Below are positions 9,081 through 18,135 of a stretch of 64,000 nt of DNA, piece after piece. This DNA comes from Mucilaginibacter sp. MD40 (GTDB lineage: Bacteria; Bacteroidota; Bacteroidia; Sphingobacteriales; Sphingobacteriaceae). The notes below the pieces were generated by a model. That model was not told the origin of the DNA. It was given only the letters and a program-made list of their open reading frames with translations, and did not search any database. Position 1 is the stretch's first letter. Each line of letters starts with the position of its first letter. Location: positions 305,086 to 369,085 of the forward strand of contig NZ_NRSW01000001.1 in the NCBI RefSeq assembly GCF_002288635.1, in the 5' to 3' direction. The position numbers and the translations under genes were made by a program.

Positions 9081-10073
9081 ATGAAAATATTGTTCGGTAT
9101 ACAGGGTACAGGTAACGGCCACATCAGTCGCGCCCGTGAAATTGTGCCCCTGCTGCAGCAATATGGCGATGTTGACCTGTTGGTAAGCGGCACCGAAGCC
9201 GAGGTAAGTCTGTCCCAGCCGCTTAAGTATAAATTTCATGGTTTCAGCTTTGTATTCGGGAAGAATGGCGGTGTTGATAATTGGGCTACTTTCAAGATCA
9301 TGAACCTGCGCCAGTTATGGAAAGATATGCATAGCCTGCCGCTGCAAGACTATGACCTGATCATTAACGATTTTGAACCCGTAAGCGCCTGGGCCTGCCG
9401 CCTGCAAAAAGTACCATCGGTATCGTTAAGTCATCAATGCTCATTCGTTTCCAGTAAAACGCCACGCCCTGCCAAATGGAACTATGCTGAATGGCTATTT
9501 AAATATTATTCGCCTACCACACACCATATCGGCTTTCATTTTGAACGGTATGATGATTTTATACATACCCCGGTTATCCGCGGTGATATCCGCCGGATGG
9601 AAACTTCTGATAAGGGGCATTACAGTGTTTATCTGCCGGCTTACAGCGATAAAACACTGGTAAAGCACCTAAGCCAAACTCGTGATGTAGAATGGCACAT
9701 TTTTAGTAAACGACAGAAAACACCTTATCGTGAAGGAAATGTGCAAATCTTTCCGGTAAACAACGAGGCTTTTAACGCCAGCCTGGCCAGTTGTACCGGC
9801 CTCCTTACCGGAGGCGGCTTTGAAGGCCCTGCCGAAGCGCTATATCTGGGCAAGAAGGTTTTGATGATACCTATGAGGGGGCAGTATGAGCAGCAATGCA
9901 ACGCTTTATCCGCTTCAAAACTGGGGGTAGAGGTAATCCATACCATAGGCCCTGATTTTGTACAACGTATTAATAAATGGCTCGGCGATGATAAGCGCAT
10001 CGTAGTAGATTTCCCTGACGAAACCGCGCAGATAGTGGATAACATGGTGAAACAATACGCCAGGCAAAGGTAA
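9081..10073 (+). CDS. MurG-like family 28 glycosyltransferase
   Basis: 330 residues. The N-terminus, ILFGIQGTGNGHISRA, is the glycine-rich nucleotide-sugar-binding loop of GT-B transferases of the MurG/MGDG-synthase type. The C-terminal half carries LLTGGGFEGPAEALYLGKK and the acidic, glutamine-rich motif MRGQYEQQCNA, which in this family binds the UDP-sugar. It probably transfers a hexose or GlcNAc to a lipid or polyketide acceptor on the inner face of the membrane. Acceptor and sugar cannot be read from the sequence. No other glycan genes are adjacent, apart from gmd 9 kb downstream. Confidence 0.7.
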   Translation: MKILFGIQGTGNGHISRAREIVPLLQQYGDVDLLVSGTEAEVSLSQPLKYKFHGFSFVFGKNGGVDNWATFKIMNLRQLWKDMHSLPLQDYDLIINDFEPVSAWACRLQKVPSVSLSHQCSFVSSKTPRPAKWNYAEWLFKYYSPTTHHIGFHFERYDDFIHTPVIRGDIRRMETSDKGHYSVYLPAYSDKTLVKHLSQTRDVEWHIFSKRQKTPYREGNVQIFPVNNEAFNASLASCTGLLTGGGFEGPAEALYLGKKVLMIPMRGQYEQQCNALSASKLGVEVIHTIGPDFVQRINKWLGDDKRIVVDFPDETAQIVDNMVKQYARQR

Positions 10074-10112
10074 ACCCCACCACACCTCACTTTTATTTAC
10101 GTGTATTTGTGT

Positions 10113-10120
10113 TAATTTTG
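10113..10120 (+). promoter_or_regulatory. -7 promoter element of the DUF6427 gene
   Basis: TAATTTTG matches TAnnTTTG exactly, 23 bases before the ATG at 10144. The expected -33 position holds only CTTT. A start near 10127 would leave a leader of about 17 nt. Confidence 0.4.
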
Positions 10121-10143
10121 CCGCTTCAGGTAACCGCCCGTGT

Positions 10144-11130
10144 ATGATCAATATTTTCAAGGCATTTAATCCGCTCAATGTACTATGGCTGGCTATCCTG
10201 GTGTTCATACTGCGCCTTGGCTACATTATTGAAGCGCCCGATAAACTACAGTTTGTTTTTGTTGAACCCTTTGCCCGCCTTTTACTTCCGGTTGGCTACG
10301 AGTATGCCTTCTCGCCGGTAGAAAATGTTTGTATAGCAGCCATATTGGTGCTGGCACAAGCCCTCTTGCTTAATTTCCTGGTAAACAAGTATAACCTGCT
10401 GGGCCGGTCAACCTTTTTACCTTCATTAATGTACGTTACGGTTACGGCACTTTTTCCGCAGTTCCTGGTACTTAGCGCGCCGCTCATTTGTAATTTCCTG
10501 CTGATATGGATGTTATTTAAGCTTTTTAGCTTTTATAAGGGCGAGGATGCTAAATCAACCGCGTATGACCTGGGCATGATCGTTGCGCTGGGATCCATCA
10601 TTTACCTGCCCTACATTTATTTATTCCTGAGTATATGGATAGGTCTGGTTATTTTTAAACCCTTTAATTGGCGCGAGTGGATATCAGGTATACTGGGTTA
10701 TATTACCGTTTTTTTCTTTTTCGCGGTTTACTATTACCTAACCAATCACCTGCACAGCTTTTACCAGATATGGGCACCATTAGGAACTAAATTTCCTAAT
10801 AGTATTAACATCAAGTATCTTAATTACCTTGTATTGATCCCTGTTATCATACTTATTGGCTTGTTTTTGTACAGCTTTCAGCAAAACTATTACAAAAGCT
10901 ATGTGCAGGTGCGTAAATCATACCAGCTATTGTTTTTCATTTTTTTAATAGGAGGCTTATCCTTCTATGTTAAAAGCCGGTTTAACCTGCAGCATTTTTT
11001 GCTTTGCGCGGTGCCTGTAGCGGTATGCATATCCTATTATTTTGCTTACGCCACGCGCAAGTGGTTGTACGAAAGCCTGTATTTACTGCTGCTTATCAGC
11101 GTTATATATTTTCAGTTTAACACTTTTTAA
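10144..11130 (+). CDS. DUF6427-family polytopic membrane protein
   Basis: 328 residues with about eight to nine predicted hydrophobic segments and almost no soluble domain. An NPLN motif near the N-terminus and FKPFNWREWISGILGY near residue 175 are features of the DUF6427 family, which occurs next to purine and cell-envelope genes across Bacteroidota. No catalytic motif is visible and no function is known. The purQ operon follows after a 45-bp gap with its own promoter element. Confidence 0.6.
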   Translation: MINIFKAFNPLNVLWLAILVFILRLGYIIEAPDKLQFVFVEPFARLLLPVGYEYAFSPVENVCIAAILVLAQALLLNFLVNKYNLLGRSTFLPSLMYVTVTALFPQFLVLSAPLICNFLLIWMLFKLFSFYKGEDAKSTAYDLGMIVALGSIIYLPYIYLFLSIWIGLVIFKPFNWREWISGILGYITVFFFFAVYYYLTNHLHSFYQIWAPLGTKFPNSINIKYLNYLVLIPVIILIGLFLYSFQQNYYKSYVQVRKSYQLLFFIFLIGGLSFYVKSRFNLQHFLLCAVPVAVCISYYFAYATRKWLYESLYLLLLISVIYFQFNTF

Positions 11131-11140
11131 CTTTTACATT

Positions 11141-11156
11141 CGCTCATATTTGAGCG
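11141..11156. repeat. Palindrome CGCTCA-N4-TGAGCG upstream of purQ
   Basis: A perfect 6-bp inverted repeat with a TATT centre, just upstream of the purQ -7 element. Position and symmetry fit a small operator, but no purine repressor of known binding site is in the window. Confidence 0.35.
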
Positions 11157-11163
11157 GTTATGT

Positions 11164-11171
11164 TAGCTTTG
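11164..11171 (+). promoter_or_regulatory. -7 promoter element of purQ
   Basis: TAGCTTTG matches TAnnTTTG; only four bases (TATC) separate it from the ATG at 11176. Transcription from this element would start at about the start codon and yield a leaderless mRNA. Confidence 0.5.
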
Positions 11172-11175
11172 TATC

Positions 11176-11868
11176 ATGAAATTTGGTGTAGTAATTTTCC
11201 CCGGTTCTAACTGCGATGAAGATATCATCCATGTGCTACAAAATGTAATGGGCCAGCAGGTAGTACGGTTATGGCATAAAGACCATGACCTGCAAGGTGC
11301 TGAGTTTATTGTATTGCCGGGCGGCTTCTCCTTTGGCGACTACCTGCGTTCAGGCGCTATCGCCCGTTTTTCGCCTATCATGCAGGAAGTTATCCAGTTT
11401 GCTGCCAAAGGCGGTAAAGTAATGGGTATTTGCAATGGCTTCCAGATATTAACCGAGGCAGGCCTTTTACCAGGCGCCTTGTTGCATAACCGCAACCGTA
11501 AGTTTATCTGCCGTAACATTTACCTTAAGGCGCAAACACCAAACTCTTTGGTTACCCGCGGTATTGATCCGCAACGCGCGCTTAAGATACCTCTGGCACA
11601 TGGCGAAGGCAATTATTTTGCCGATGCCGATGTTTTAAAAGCGCTGAATGATAACGACCAGGTGCTTTTCCGCTATTGTGACGAAGCCGGTAATATTACC
11701 GATGACAGCAACCCCAACGGATCATTAGAAAATATTGCAGGTGTTACTAACAGCGGGCGTAATGTTTTCGGCTTTATGCCCCACCCCGAGCGTGCCGCTG
11801 AAGCACTGGTAGGCAACCAGGATGGTTTGGCCATATTTGAATCAATACTGTCACTGGCTAACGCCTGA
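11176..11868 (+). CDS. purQ: Phosphoribosylformylglycinamidine synthase subunit PurQ (glutaminase)
   Basis: 230 residues: a class I glutamine amidotransferase that supplies ammonia to PurL for conversion of FGAR to FGAM in purine synthesis. The nucleophile Cys86 lies in VMGICNGFQIL, the family start motif FPGSNCDEDI is at residues 8-17, and the catalytic His/Glu pair is in FMPHPERA near 207. A free-standing PurQ implies small PurL and PurS elsewhere. The TGA stop shares a base with the ATG of coaX (TGATG). A -7 element ends four bases before the start. Confidence 0.95.
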   Translation: MKFGVVIFPGSNCDEDIIHVLQNVMGQQVVRLWHKDHDLQGAEFIVLPGGFSFGDYLRSGAIARFSPIMQEVIQFAAKGGKVMGICNGFQILTEAGLLPGALLHNRNRKFICRNIYLKAQTPNSLVTRGIDPQRALKIPLAHGEGNYFADADVLKALNDNDQVLFRYCDEAGNITDDSNPNGSLENIAGVTNSGRNVFGFMPHPERAAEALVGNQDGLAIFESILSLANA

Positions 11869-12608
11869 TGCTGATACTGGCTGCAGATATTGGCAATACC
11901 TTAACCAAACTGGCTGTTTTTGATAACAACCAAATGGTACATATCGGGCAGCATGAACAGGTGAGTACAGAGGATATTGAAGTTTTGCTGAGCAGGTATA
12001 ACATCAGTAAAATCATTATCTCCACTGTTAAAGGCCATGAAGAATGGCAAAAGCAGCTTAGCGAACGGTACGAGGTAGTAATGTTTGACAGCCATATTAA
12101 GGCAGGCATCATTAACCACTATAAAACGCCTCATACACTCGGCACCGACAGGCTGGCGGCTGTAATAGGCGCCAATAATTTATACCCCGGAACTAATAAT
12201 GTGGTTATAGGCGGTGGTACCTGCATCACTTATGATTTTATTGATGCCAATACAAATTATTTTGGCGGCAGCATATCACCGGGCTTAAATATGCGTTATA
12301 AAGCGGTTAATTATTATACAGCGGCATTGCCACTGTTAACTGCCGATGACCGTTTTGAGGCCAATTATGGGGATGATACCGAGTCGGCCATCCGATCAGG
12401 CGTACAAAACGGCATAAAATACGAACTCGAAGGGTTCATTAACAACTATACAAAAAACGGTATAACAGCGAATGTTGTACTGCACGGGGGCGACAGTATT
12501 TTTTTTGATACTCTATTGAAAAATAGCATCTTTGCCCCCTATATTAAAATTGAGCCTTACCTGGTTCTAAAAGGATTAAACGCAGCGATACAAAAGCATA
12601 ATGACTAA
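11868..12608 (+). CDS. coaX: Type III pantothenate kinase
   Basis: 246 residues. CoaX phosphorylates pantothenate, the first step of CoA synthesis, and belongs to the ASKHA fold. The phosphate loop ADIGNTLTKLAVF is at residues 5-17, TLGTDRLAAVIGA near 90 binds the substrate, and GGGTCITYDFID near 112 is the second phosphate-binding strand. It starts on the last base of the purQ stop and its own stop overlaps the next gene by 8 bases. Type III enzymes resist feedback by CoA and are common in this phylum. Confidence 0.95.
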   Translation: MLILAADIGNTLTKLAVFDNNQMVHIGQHEQVSTEDIEVLLSRYNISKIIISTVKGHEEWQKQLSERYEVVMFDSHIKAGIINHYKTPHTLGTDRLAAVIGANNLYPGTNNVVIGGGTCITYDFIDANTNYFGGSISPGLNMRYKAVNYYTAALPLLTADDRFEANYGDDTESAIRSGVQNGIKYELEGFINNYTKNGITANVVLHGGDSIFFDTLLKNSIFAPYIKIEPYLVLKGLNAAIQKHND

Positions 12609-13926
12609 ATATTTAAGGCTTACCACTCTTCTGTTACTACTTTGCACTACGGCTCTAAGTGTTAAGGCGCAAAACACCGCAACAACCAGTTCGCCGTACT
12701 CGCGCTTTGGCCTGGGCGATATTGTACCACAGGTATTGCCTCAAAATATTGGCATGGGTGGCATAGGTGTGGCAACAAACCGTATAAGTGGTTACAACAA
12801 CGTAAACACATTAAACCCTGCTTCATACGGCCTTATTGGCCTTACCGCCATTGATGTGGGTATTGCCGGCAGTTTTAACACGCTTGAAAAAACAGGCCAG
12901 GCATCGCAAACCAATTCAAACTTCAGGTTAAGCCATATTATGTTTGCCATACCGGTAACTAAACGGTCGGCCCTGAGTTTTGGCCTTATGCCGTACAGCC
13001 AGCTGGGTTATAGCTACAGAAGCATAAGCCCTAATTTTGGCACCGGCGATAAAGCCGATACCAATGCCGTCAACTACATTTACAGCGGCGATGGCGGCCT
13101 TAGTAAATTTCATGTGGGTTATGGTTTTGGTATAGGCAGGCACTTGTTCATAGGCGCCAACGCGGCCTACATTTTCGGTAACCTTAAAGAAACGCAATCT
13201 ACAGAGGTACCTACTGTAGCCACTTTCCTTAACTCCAGAATAGAAGAAAGCAACAGCATCAAAGGCTGGACTTACGACTACGGCGTTCAGTATGTTTTTG
13301 ATTTCTCACAGCGTAAACATTTAACACTGGGTTATTCTGCATCAGCCAATACCAAACTCAACAGCGTAAACAGCCTTATTGTAAGCAGCTATTACCGCAA
13401 CGCGAGCAGTGGTAACGAGGGTATCCCTACAGATAGTTTGATCAACAGGCAGCAACCTTCTGCCAAGATACAATTGCCTATGACCAACCGTTTCGGTATA
13501 TCTTACCAATATGATGGTAAATACCTGATAGGCGCCGACTATACCATGACAGATTGGTCAAAGCTGAGCATAGCAGGCGTAAATAAAGGCTTGCAAAACA
13601 GCCGTACTATTAATGTGGGCGGGCAGTTTACGCCAAATATCAACTCACTTAACAACTACTTCGCATCGGTTGATTACCGCTTCGGTTTCATATACGATAA
13701 AACGTACATGAACATCAACAACACTGATATTAAACGTTATGCAGCCACCTTTGGCCTGGGCTTACCCCTGCGCGCAAATTACAGCAGCATTTACAAGATC
13801 AACTTTGCCGCTGAAGTCGGCAGGCGTGGTACACTGGTAAATAACCTGGTAAAAGAAAACTATATTAACCTGCATCTGTCCTTCACTCTTAACGATAGGT
13901 GGTTCCAGAAATATAAGTTTGATTAA
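12601..13926 (+). CDS. Outer membrane beta-barrel protein (OmpP1/FadL-like)
   Basis: 441 residues with a signal peptide (cleavage near SVKA-Q) and an alternating pattern of amphipathic strands. The mature N-terminus has SSPYSRFGLGDI and MGGIGVATN, then NTLNPASYG, the opening typical of a Bacteroidota outer membrane family related to FadL/OmpP1 transport barrels. The last residues, WFQKYKFD, end in an aromatic-rich strand. It overlaps coaX by 8 bases and precedes lptC by 8 bases, so it is co-expressed with LPS transport. A ligand cannot be inferred. Confidence 0.7.
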   Translation: MTKYLRLTTLLLLLCTTALSVKAQNTATTSSPYSRFGLGDIVPQVLPQNIGMGGIGVATNRISGYNNVNTLNPASYGLIGLTAIDVGIAGSFNTLEKTGQASQTNSNFRLSHIMFAIPVTKRSALSFGLMPYSQLGYSYRSISPNFGTGDKADTNAVNYIYSGDGGLSKFHVGYGFGIGRHLFIGANAAYIFGNLKETQSTEVPTVATFLNSRIEESNSIKGWTYDYGVQYVFDFSQRKHLTLGYSASANTKLNSVNSLIVSSYYRNASSGNEGIPTDSLINRQQPSAKIQLPMTNRFGISYQYDGKYLIGADYTMTDWSKLSIAGVNKGLQNSRTINVGGQFTPNINSLNNYFASVDYRFGFIYDKTYMNINNTDIKRYAATFGLGLPLRANYSSIYKINFAAEVGRRGTLVNNLVKENYINLHLSFTLNDRWFQKYKFD

Positions 13927-13934
13927 CATTTCAC

Positions 13935-14513
13935 ATGCTTAGAAGGCTAAAACACGTATTTGCCTATCTTCCTTTACTATGCGCGGGCATAGGTTTAACT
14001 GCCTGCGAGAACGACCTGAACAAGGTAAGGGCTATTGCCGCGGCTGATGCTACAAAGCCCATACAGCGTACTACCGGCGTTGATATGATCTTTAGCGACT
14101 CGGCCATTTTGAAGGCCCGCCTGCTTACACCGCTTTTGCTGGAGTATGACACCAAGGATTCATCATCCTACAAATATATGCCCAAAGGGGTAAAGGTCTT
14201 TCTATTTGACAAGGGCAGCACCAAGCCCGAAGCAAATGTGGTGGCCGATACCGGCTATTATTACGATGCCAAAGAGCTGGTGGTATTTAAAAAAAATGTA
14301 GTGGCCGTAAATGACGAAGGCACCAAATACCAGTCGGAAGAATTACGGTGGGACAGGAAAACCAATAAGCTTTACTCCAACAAAGAAGTACTGATGACCA
14401 AACCTACGGGCGACCAGATGAAAGGAACCAGTTTTGAAAGCATCGGTCTTAAAAATCCGGTGTTCCAGAATGCTACTGCCGTTATCCACGTAAACGGCGA
14501 TCTTACGCAATAA
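13935..14513 (+). CDS. lptC: LPS export system protein LptC
   Basis: 192 residues with a lipobox GLTAC near residue 24, so a lipoprotein, as usual for LptC in Bacteroidota. The mature part has the LptC signature ADTGYYYDAKELVVFKKNV and SEELRWDRKTNKLYSNKEV, matching the stacked beta-jellyroll repeats. LptC accepts LPS from the LptBFG transporter and passes it to LptA across the periplasm. The chain with the preceding barrel gene suggests envelope assembly. The OstA-like partner lies 9 kb downstream at 23491. Confidence 0.85.
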   Translation: MLRRLKHVFAYLPLLCAGIGLTACENDLNKVRAIAAADATKPIQRTTGVDMIFSDSAILKARLLTPLLLEYDTKDSSSYKYMPKGVKVFLFDKGSTKPEANVVADTGYYYDAKELVVFKKNVVAVNDEGTKYQSEELRWDRKTNKLYSNKEVLMTKPTGDQMKGTSFESIGLKNPVFQNATAVIHVNGDLTQ

Positions 14514-14610
14514 TGCTCAAATATTTACGCAAACTTTTGTATGATAAAAGTTTAGTAAAAATTGTATCTTGCGCCTCTTTTTGAAGAAAAAATAAAATAT
14601 ATACAGTTGT

Positions 14611-16716
14611 ATGGGTATCATGAGTTATATGCGGGAGCGGATGGGAAAACTCCTCGCAATATTTATTGGTGTAGCGCTTTTAGGCTTTATTGCTGAAGAG
14701 GTTATACGTTCAGGCAGTTCGTTTTTCAGGGGTGATGCAACCACTGTAGCTATAGTGAACGGCGAAAAAATTGACTATAAAGATTTTAATGCCCGCATTG
14801 AGGCAAGCACACAGCAGTTTAAACAACAATACAACCAGCCTTTAACGGCACAGGTTACTGATTATATCCAGAATACCACCTGGAACCAGCTTTTAGCCAG
14901 CCTTTTATTGAAAAAAGAAAGCGAAAAATTAGGGCTGGTAGTTGGCGACGCGGAAAGCGCAGCCATGATCAGTGGTAACAACCCCGACCCGCAGATACAA
15001 AGCCAGTTTGCTGATGAAAGCGGTAAGTTTGATAAAGCTAAACTTAACCAGTTCCTTGCCTACGTACAATCAGGCAAAATGGCTCCTGCCGAAATGCAGC
15101 GCTGGGGCGAGTTTGTGAACAACCTGATAGAGAACAAAAAACAGCAAAAATATCTTGCGTTGATCAGCAACGGATTATATGTAAACTCGCTTGACGCGCA
15201 GGACGACTATACCAACAAAAATAAGCTGGCCAACTTTAAATACACGGTACTTGACTACGCATCTATTCCTGATGCCAGCGTTAAACCAACCGATGATGAT
15301 TACAGCACTTATTACAACGAGCACAAAGCCTTATTCAAAAACACGGATGAAACCCGCAGTTTTGACTATGTAAGCTTTAATGCCGCTCCCTCAAAAAAGG
15401 ATAGCGCGGTAATAAAAGAGCAGGTTGATAAATTGGCAGCCGCTTTTAAAGAAAGCAAAAACGACTCACTATTTGTACAAATTAACGCGGAAACCAAACA
15501 GCCTATCACGTTTCTTAAAAAGGGACAATTAGAGCCAAAACTGGATTCGGTAATGTTTAATGCCGAAAAAGGCTTTATGTATGGCCCTTACCTGAGCAAC
15601 GGCAGCTATAAAATTGCCAAGCTCGTTGATGTGAAAGTTGGACCGGACTCTGTTAAAGCAAGACACATTCTTTTAAACCCTGCTACCGAAGGTGGTATGG
15701 ATAAAGCCGTAGCCAAAGCAGATTCATTAAAGAAATTGATACAGGGCGGCAAATCATTTGATGAACTGGCAAAAACCTTCTCAATTGATAAGAACTCCGC
15801 AGTAAAAGGCGGTGACCTGGGTACTTTTGCCCGTGGTGCCATGATACCAGCCTTTGAAGATGCCGCTTTTGACGGTAAACCAGGCGACCTTAAAGTTGTT
15901 AAATCGCAATTTGGCGTACACTTGCTGCAGATAGAGAGCCAGAAAGGTTCATCAAAAGTAGTAAAGGTAGCCATTGTTGATAAACCATTAAGCCCAAGCA
16001 GCGAAACGCAAAACGCGGTTTATGCTAAAGCTCAACAGTTCTTAAGCACAGCTACAGCAGATAATTTTGCAGCACAAGCTAAAAAAGCGGGCCTTACCGT
16101 AAAAACATCTGATGATGTTACCCCAACCGCTGCCAGCATCCCTGGCCTTGAAAGCGCCCGCCCGGTTATTAAATGGGCTTTCGGCGCAGATAAAGGCGCT
16201 ATAGCCGATCAGGTGTTTGCAGTAGGTGACCAATACATTGTTGCACGCCTTAACAGCATTAAACCTAAAGGTACTTTACCATTAGAAGACGTTAAAAAAC
16301 AAATAGAACCTGCTGTAATTGCACAGGTAAAGGGCAAAATGCTTTCAGAAAAATTGCAGTCGGCACTTAACGGCGCAACTACTATTGACCAGGTAGCCCA
16401 AAAGGCAGGCAGCAAAGTAGTACCTCTGCAGAATATCGTGTTTGCTAATCCGGTTATCCCGGGTGCTTCTGCCGAGTATAAGCTTGTTGGTTCTATATTT
16501 GGTTCGCAGCCAAACAAACTATCAAAACCGGTTACCGGCCAGTCTGGCGTTTATGTATACACCGTTGATAGCTTTGTAAACCCTGCGGCGCTAACCAACA
16601 CGGTTAGAGAAAAGCAGCAGCTTGACCAGGCATTGGCCCAGCGTACACCAAGCCTTGTACTTGATGCTTTGAAAGATAAGGCTAATGTAAAAGATAACAG
16701 AGCTAAGTTCTTATAA
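14611..16716 (+). CDS. ppiD: Periplasmic peptidyl-prolyl isomerase PpiD (SurA_N-type)
   Basis: 701 residues with one N-terminal membrane anchor (residues 13-30), a SurA_N-like chaperone segment, and a parvulin (rotamase) domain near residues 345-450 marked by VKARHILLNPA, GGDLGTFARGAMIPAFEDAAF and FGVHLLQIES. PpiD tethers to the inner membrane and assists folding of proteins leaving SecYEG. The C-terminal 250 residues form the extended PpiD tail. It follows lptC after 97 bp and ends in a strong terminator. A second periplasmic isomerase, SurA, is at 27242. Confidence 0.88.
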   Translation: MGIMSYMRERMGKLLAIFIGVALLGFIAEEVIRSGSSFFRGDATTVAIVNGEKIDYKDFNARIEASTQQFKQQYNQPLTAQVTDYIQNTTWNQLLASLLLKKESEKLGLVVGDAESAAMISGNNPDPQIQSQFADESGKFDKAKLNQFLAYVQSGKMAPAEMQRWGEFVNNLIENKKQQKYLALISNGLYVNSLDAQDDYTNKNKLANFKYTVLDYASIPDASVKPTDDDYSTYYNEHKALFKNTDETRSFDYVSFNAAPSKKDSAVIKEQVDKLAAAFKESKNDSLFVQINAETKQPITFLKKGQLEPKLDSVMFNAEKGFMYGPYLSNGSYKIAKLVDVKVGPDSVKARHILLNPATEGGMDKAVAKADSLKKLIQGGKSFDELAKTFSIDKNSAVKGGDLGTFARGAMIPAFEDAAFDGKPGDLKVVKSQFGVHLLQIESQKGSSKVVKVAIVDKPLSPSSETQNAVYAKAQQFLSTATADNFAAQAKKAGLTVKTSDDVTPTAASIPGLESARPVIKWAFGADKGAIADQVFAVGDQYIVARLNSIKPKGTLPLEDVKKQIEPAVIAQVKGKMLSEKLQSALNGATTIDQVAQKAGSKVVPLQNIVFANPVIPGASAEYKLVGSIFGSQPNKLSKPVTGQSGVYVYTVDSFVNPAALTNTVREKQQLDQALAQRTPSLVLDALKDKANVKDNRAKFL

Positions 16717-16729
16717 CATAAAATTAAAG

Positions 16730-16737
16730 TAATTTTG
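16730..16737 (+). promoter_or_regulatory. TAnnTTTG element abutting the ppiD terminator
   Basis: TAATTTTG is a consensus -7 match just before the terminator stem at 16739. If used for the DUF2480 gene, its transcript would begin inside the hairpin. There is no clear -33 box. Confidence 0.25.
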
Positions 16738-16738
16738 T

Positions 16739-16779
16739 ATCCGGCAGCGAATCATACTCCTGCCGGATTTTTTTATTTT
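16739..16779 (+). terminator. Terminator of ppiD
   Basis: ATCCGGCAG (16739-16747) pairs with CTGCCGGAT (16760-16768), followed by a T-rich tract. It separates ppiD from the DUF2480 gene. Confidence 0.85.
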
Positions 16780-16797
16780 ATAAAAAGGATAAAGTTA

Positions 16798-17313
16798 ATG
16801 GAGATACAGGAGAACATTGTTAACAAAGTGGCACAAAGCGGCCTGGTTACCTTAGATCCGGCACAGTTTTATGTGGCAGGCGAACGGGTGGTATATGATA
16901 TCAAAGACAACCTTTTCCACGGGCTTATCCTTAAAGAAAAAGATTTCAGGGAGTTTGTAAAAGGCCATGACTGGGCACAATACCAGGATAAATATGTGGC
17001 CTTAACTTGCACTGCCGACGCTATTGTACCGGCCTGGGCTTATATGCTGCTGGCTAACCGCATTGCGCCCTATGCTAAAGAAGTAGTATTTGGCGATGCA
17101 GAGGTACTGGAAACGGTTTTGTTTATAAAAGCGGTAAGCGCGTTTGACGCAGAGCAATACCGCGACCAGCGTGTAGTAATAAAAGGTTGCGGCGATGTAC
17201 CTGTACCTGTGGCAGCCTATGTAGAACTTACACAAAAACTCACCCCGGTTGCTAAAAGCCTCATGTTTGGCGAGCCTTGCTCAACGGTACCCATCTATAA
17301 ACGCAGGGATTAA
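16798..17313 (+). CDS. DUF2480-family protein
   Basis: 171 residues from the ATG at 16798; an in-frame start at 16735 would lie inside the terminator stem and is rejected. The protein is soluble and alpha/beta, with the DUF2480 features ALTCTADAIVPAWAYMLLA near residue 67 and VVIKGCGDVPVPVAAYVEL near 127. The family is restricted to Bacteroidota and has no known activity. It is followed by DUF3108 and DUF3109 genes with short gaps, a recurrent gene trio. Confidence 0.8.
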   Translation: MEIQENIVNKVAQSGLVTLDPAQFYVAGERVVYDIKDNLFHGLILKEKDFREFVKGHDWAQYQDKYVALTCTADAIVPAWAYMLLANRIAPYAKEVVFGDAEVLETVLFIKAVSAFDAEQYRDQRVVIKGCGDVPVPVAAYVELTQKLTPVAKSLMFGEPCSTVPIYKRRD

Positions 17314-17347
17314 ACCGTAGCATGGTAATTGCGTCAAAAACCATTAA

Positions 17348-18130
17348 ATGAGAAAATACCTTACAGCGCTTATTTTGATCATGGGCAGCCTGGCTGCTTT
17401 TGGACAGGAGCAGGCGACAAAAACAAAAGAAGTTGCATTTAAAGCAGGCGAGCAAATTACTTATAAACTGCGCTACGGCTTTTTAAGCGCTGCCGAAACA
17501 GTGATACGCGTTGAAGATACACCCTTAAAATTTGAAGGCCACCAGGCACTGCACATTAACGCGCAAGCTAAGACCGTAGGCACATTTAATTTTTTATTCA
17601 AGGTTCGCAACGAATACCACAGCTATATTGACCCGGTTACCCTGCTGCCTTATTATTATTCGGAGAACAGAAAAGAATCCAGATATACCCACTCTGACCG
17701 CGTAACCTTTGATCACGAAAAAAATGTGATCACGGCTGATAAAGGGCAGTTCCCGTTCAAAGGCAATGTATTTGATTTCCTATCGTGTTATTACTTTGCC
17801 CGTAATATTGATATCAGCGGTCTAAAGATCAACGAAAAGCTGGAATTACGCTATTTTCTGGAGGATGGTATACACTCCCTTACCATTACCTACCTCGGTA
17901 AAGAGCAGGTAAAATGTGGTTTGGGTACTTTTAACTGCTTAAAGTTTAGCCCTACAATTATACCCGGGCGTATATTTAAAAAGAATAGTAAGCTATATTT
18001 GTGGATTACCGACGATAAGAACCGCATACCGGTTAAAGCCAATGTGGAAATTATTGTAGGTAGCCTTACAATGGATCTTACACAGGCGAGCGGCTTAAAG
18101 TATCCGCTCAACCCTGTAAAAAACAATTAA
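17348..18130 (+). CDS. DUF3108-family secreted protein
   Basis: 260 residues with a signal peptide (cleavage near LAAFG-Q). The mature part is all-beta: AGEQITYKLRYGFLSAAETVI opens the domain and is typical of DUF3108, a single-domain family predicted to form a beta-sandwich in the periplasm. No catalytic residues are evident. The DUF3109 gene follows 5 bp after its stop, implying co-translation. Confidence 0.75.
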   Translation: MRKYLTALILIMGSLAAFGQEQATKTKEVAFKAGEQITYKLRYGFLSAAETVIRVEDTPLKFEGHQALHINAQAKTVGTFNFLFKVRNEYHSYIDPVTLLPYYYSENRKESRYTHSDRVTFDHEKNVITADKGQFPFKGNVFDFLSCYYFARNIDISGLKINEKLELRYFLEDGIHSLTITYLGKEQVKCGLGTFNCLKFSPTIIPGRIFKKNSKLYLWITDDKNRIPVKANVEIIVGSLTMDLTQASGLKYPLNPVKNN

Positions 18131-18135
18131 TTGCT

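Noticed and set aside
16735..16797. 21-residue extension of the DUF2480 protein
   Set aside because: It runs through the ppiD terminator stem and has no family support.
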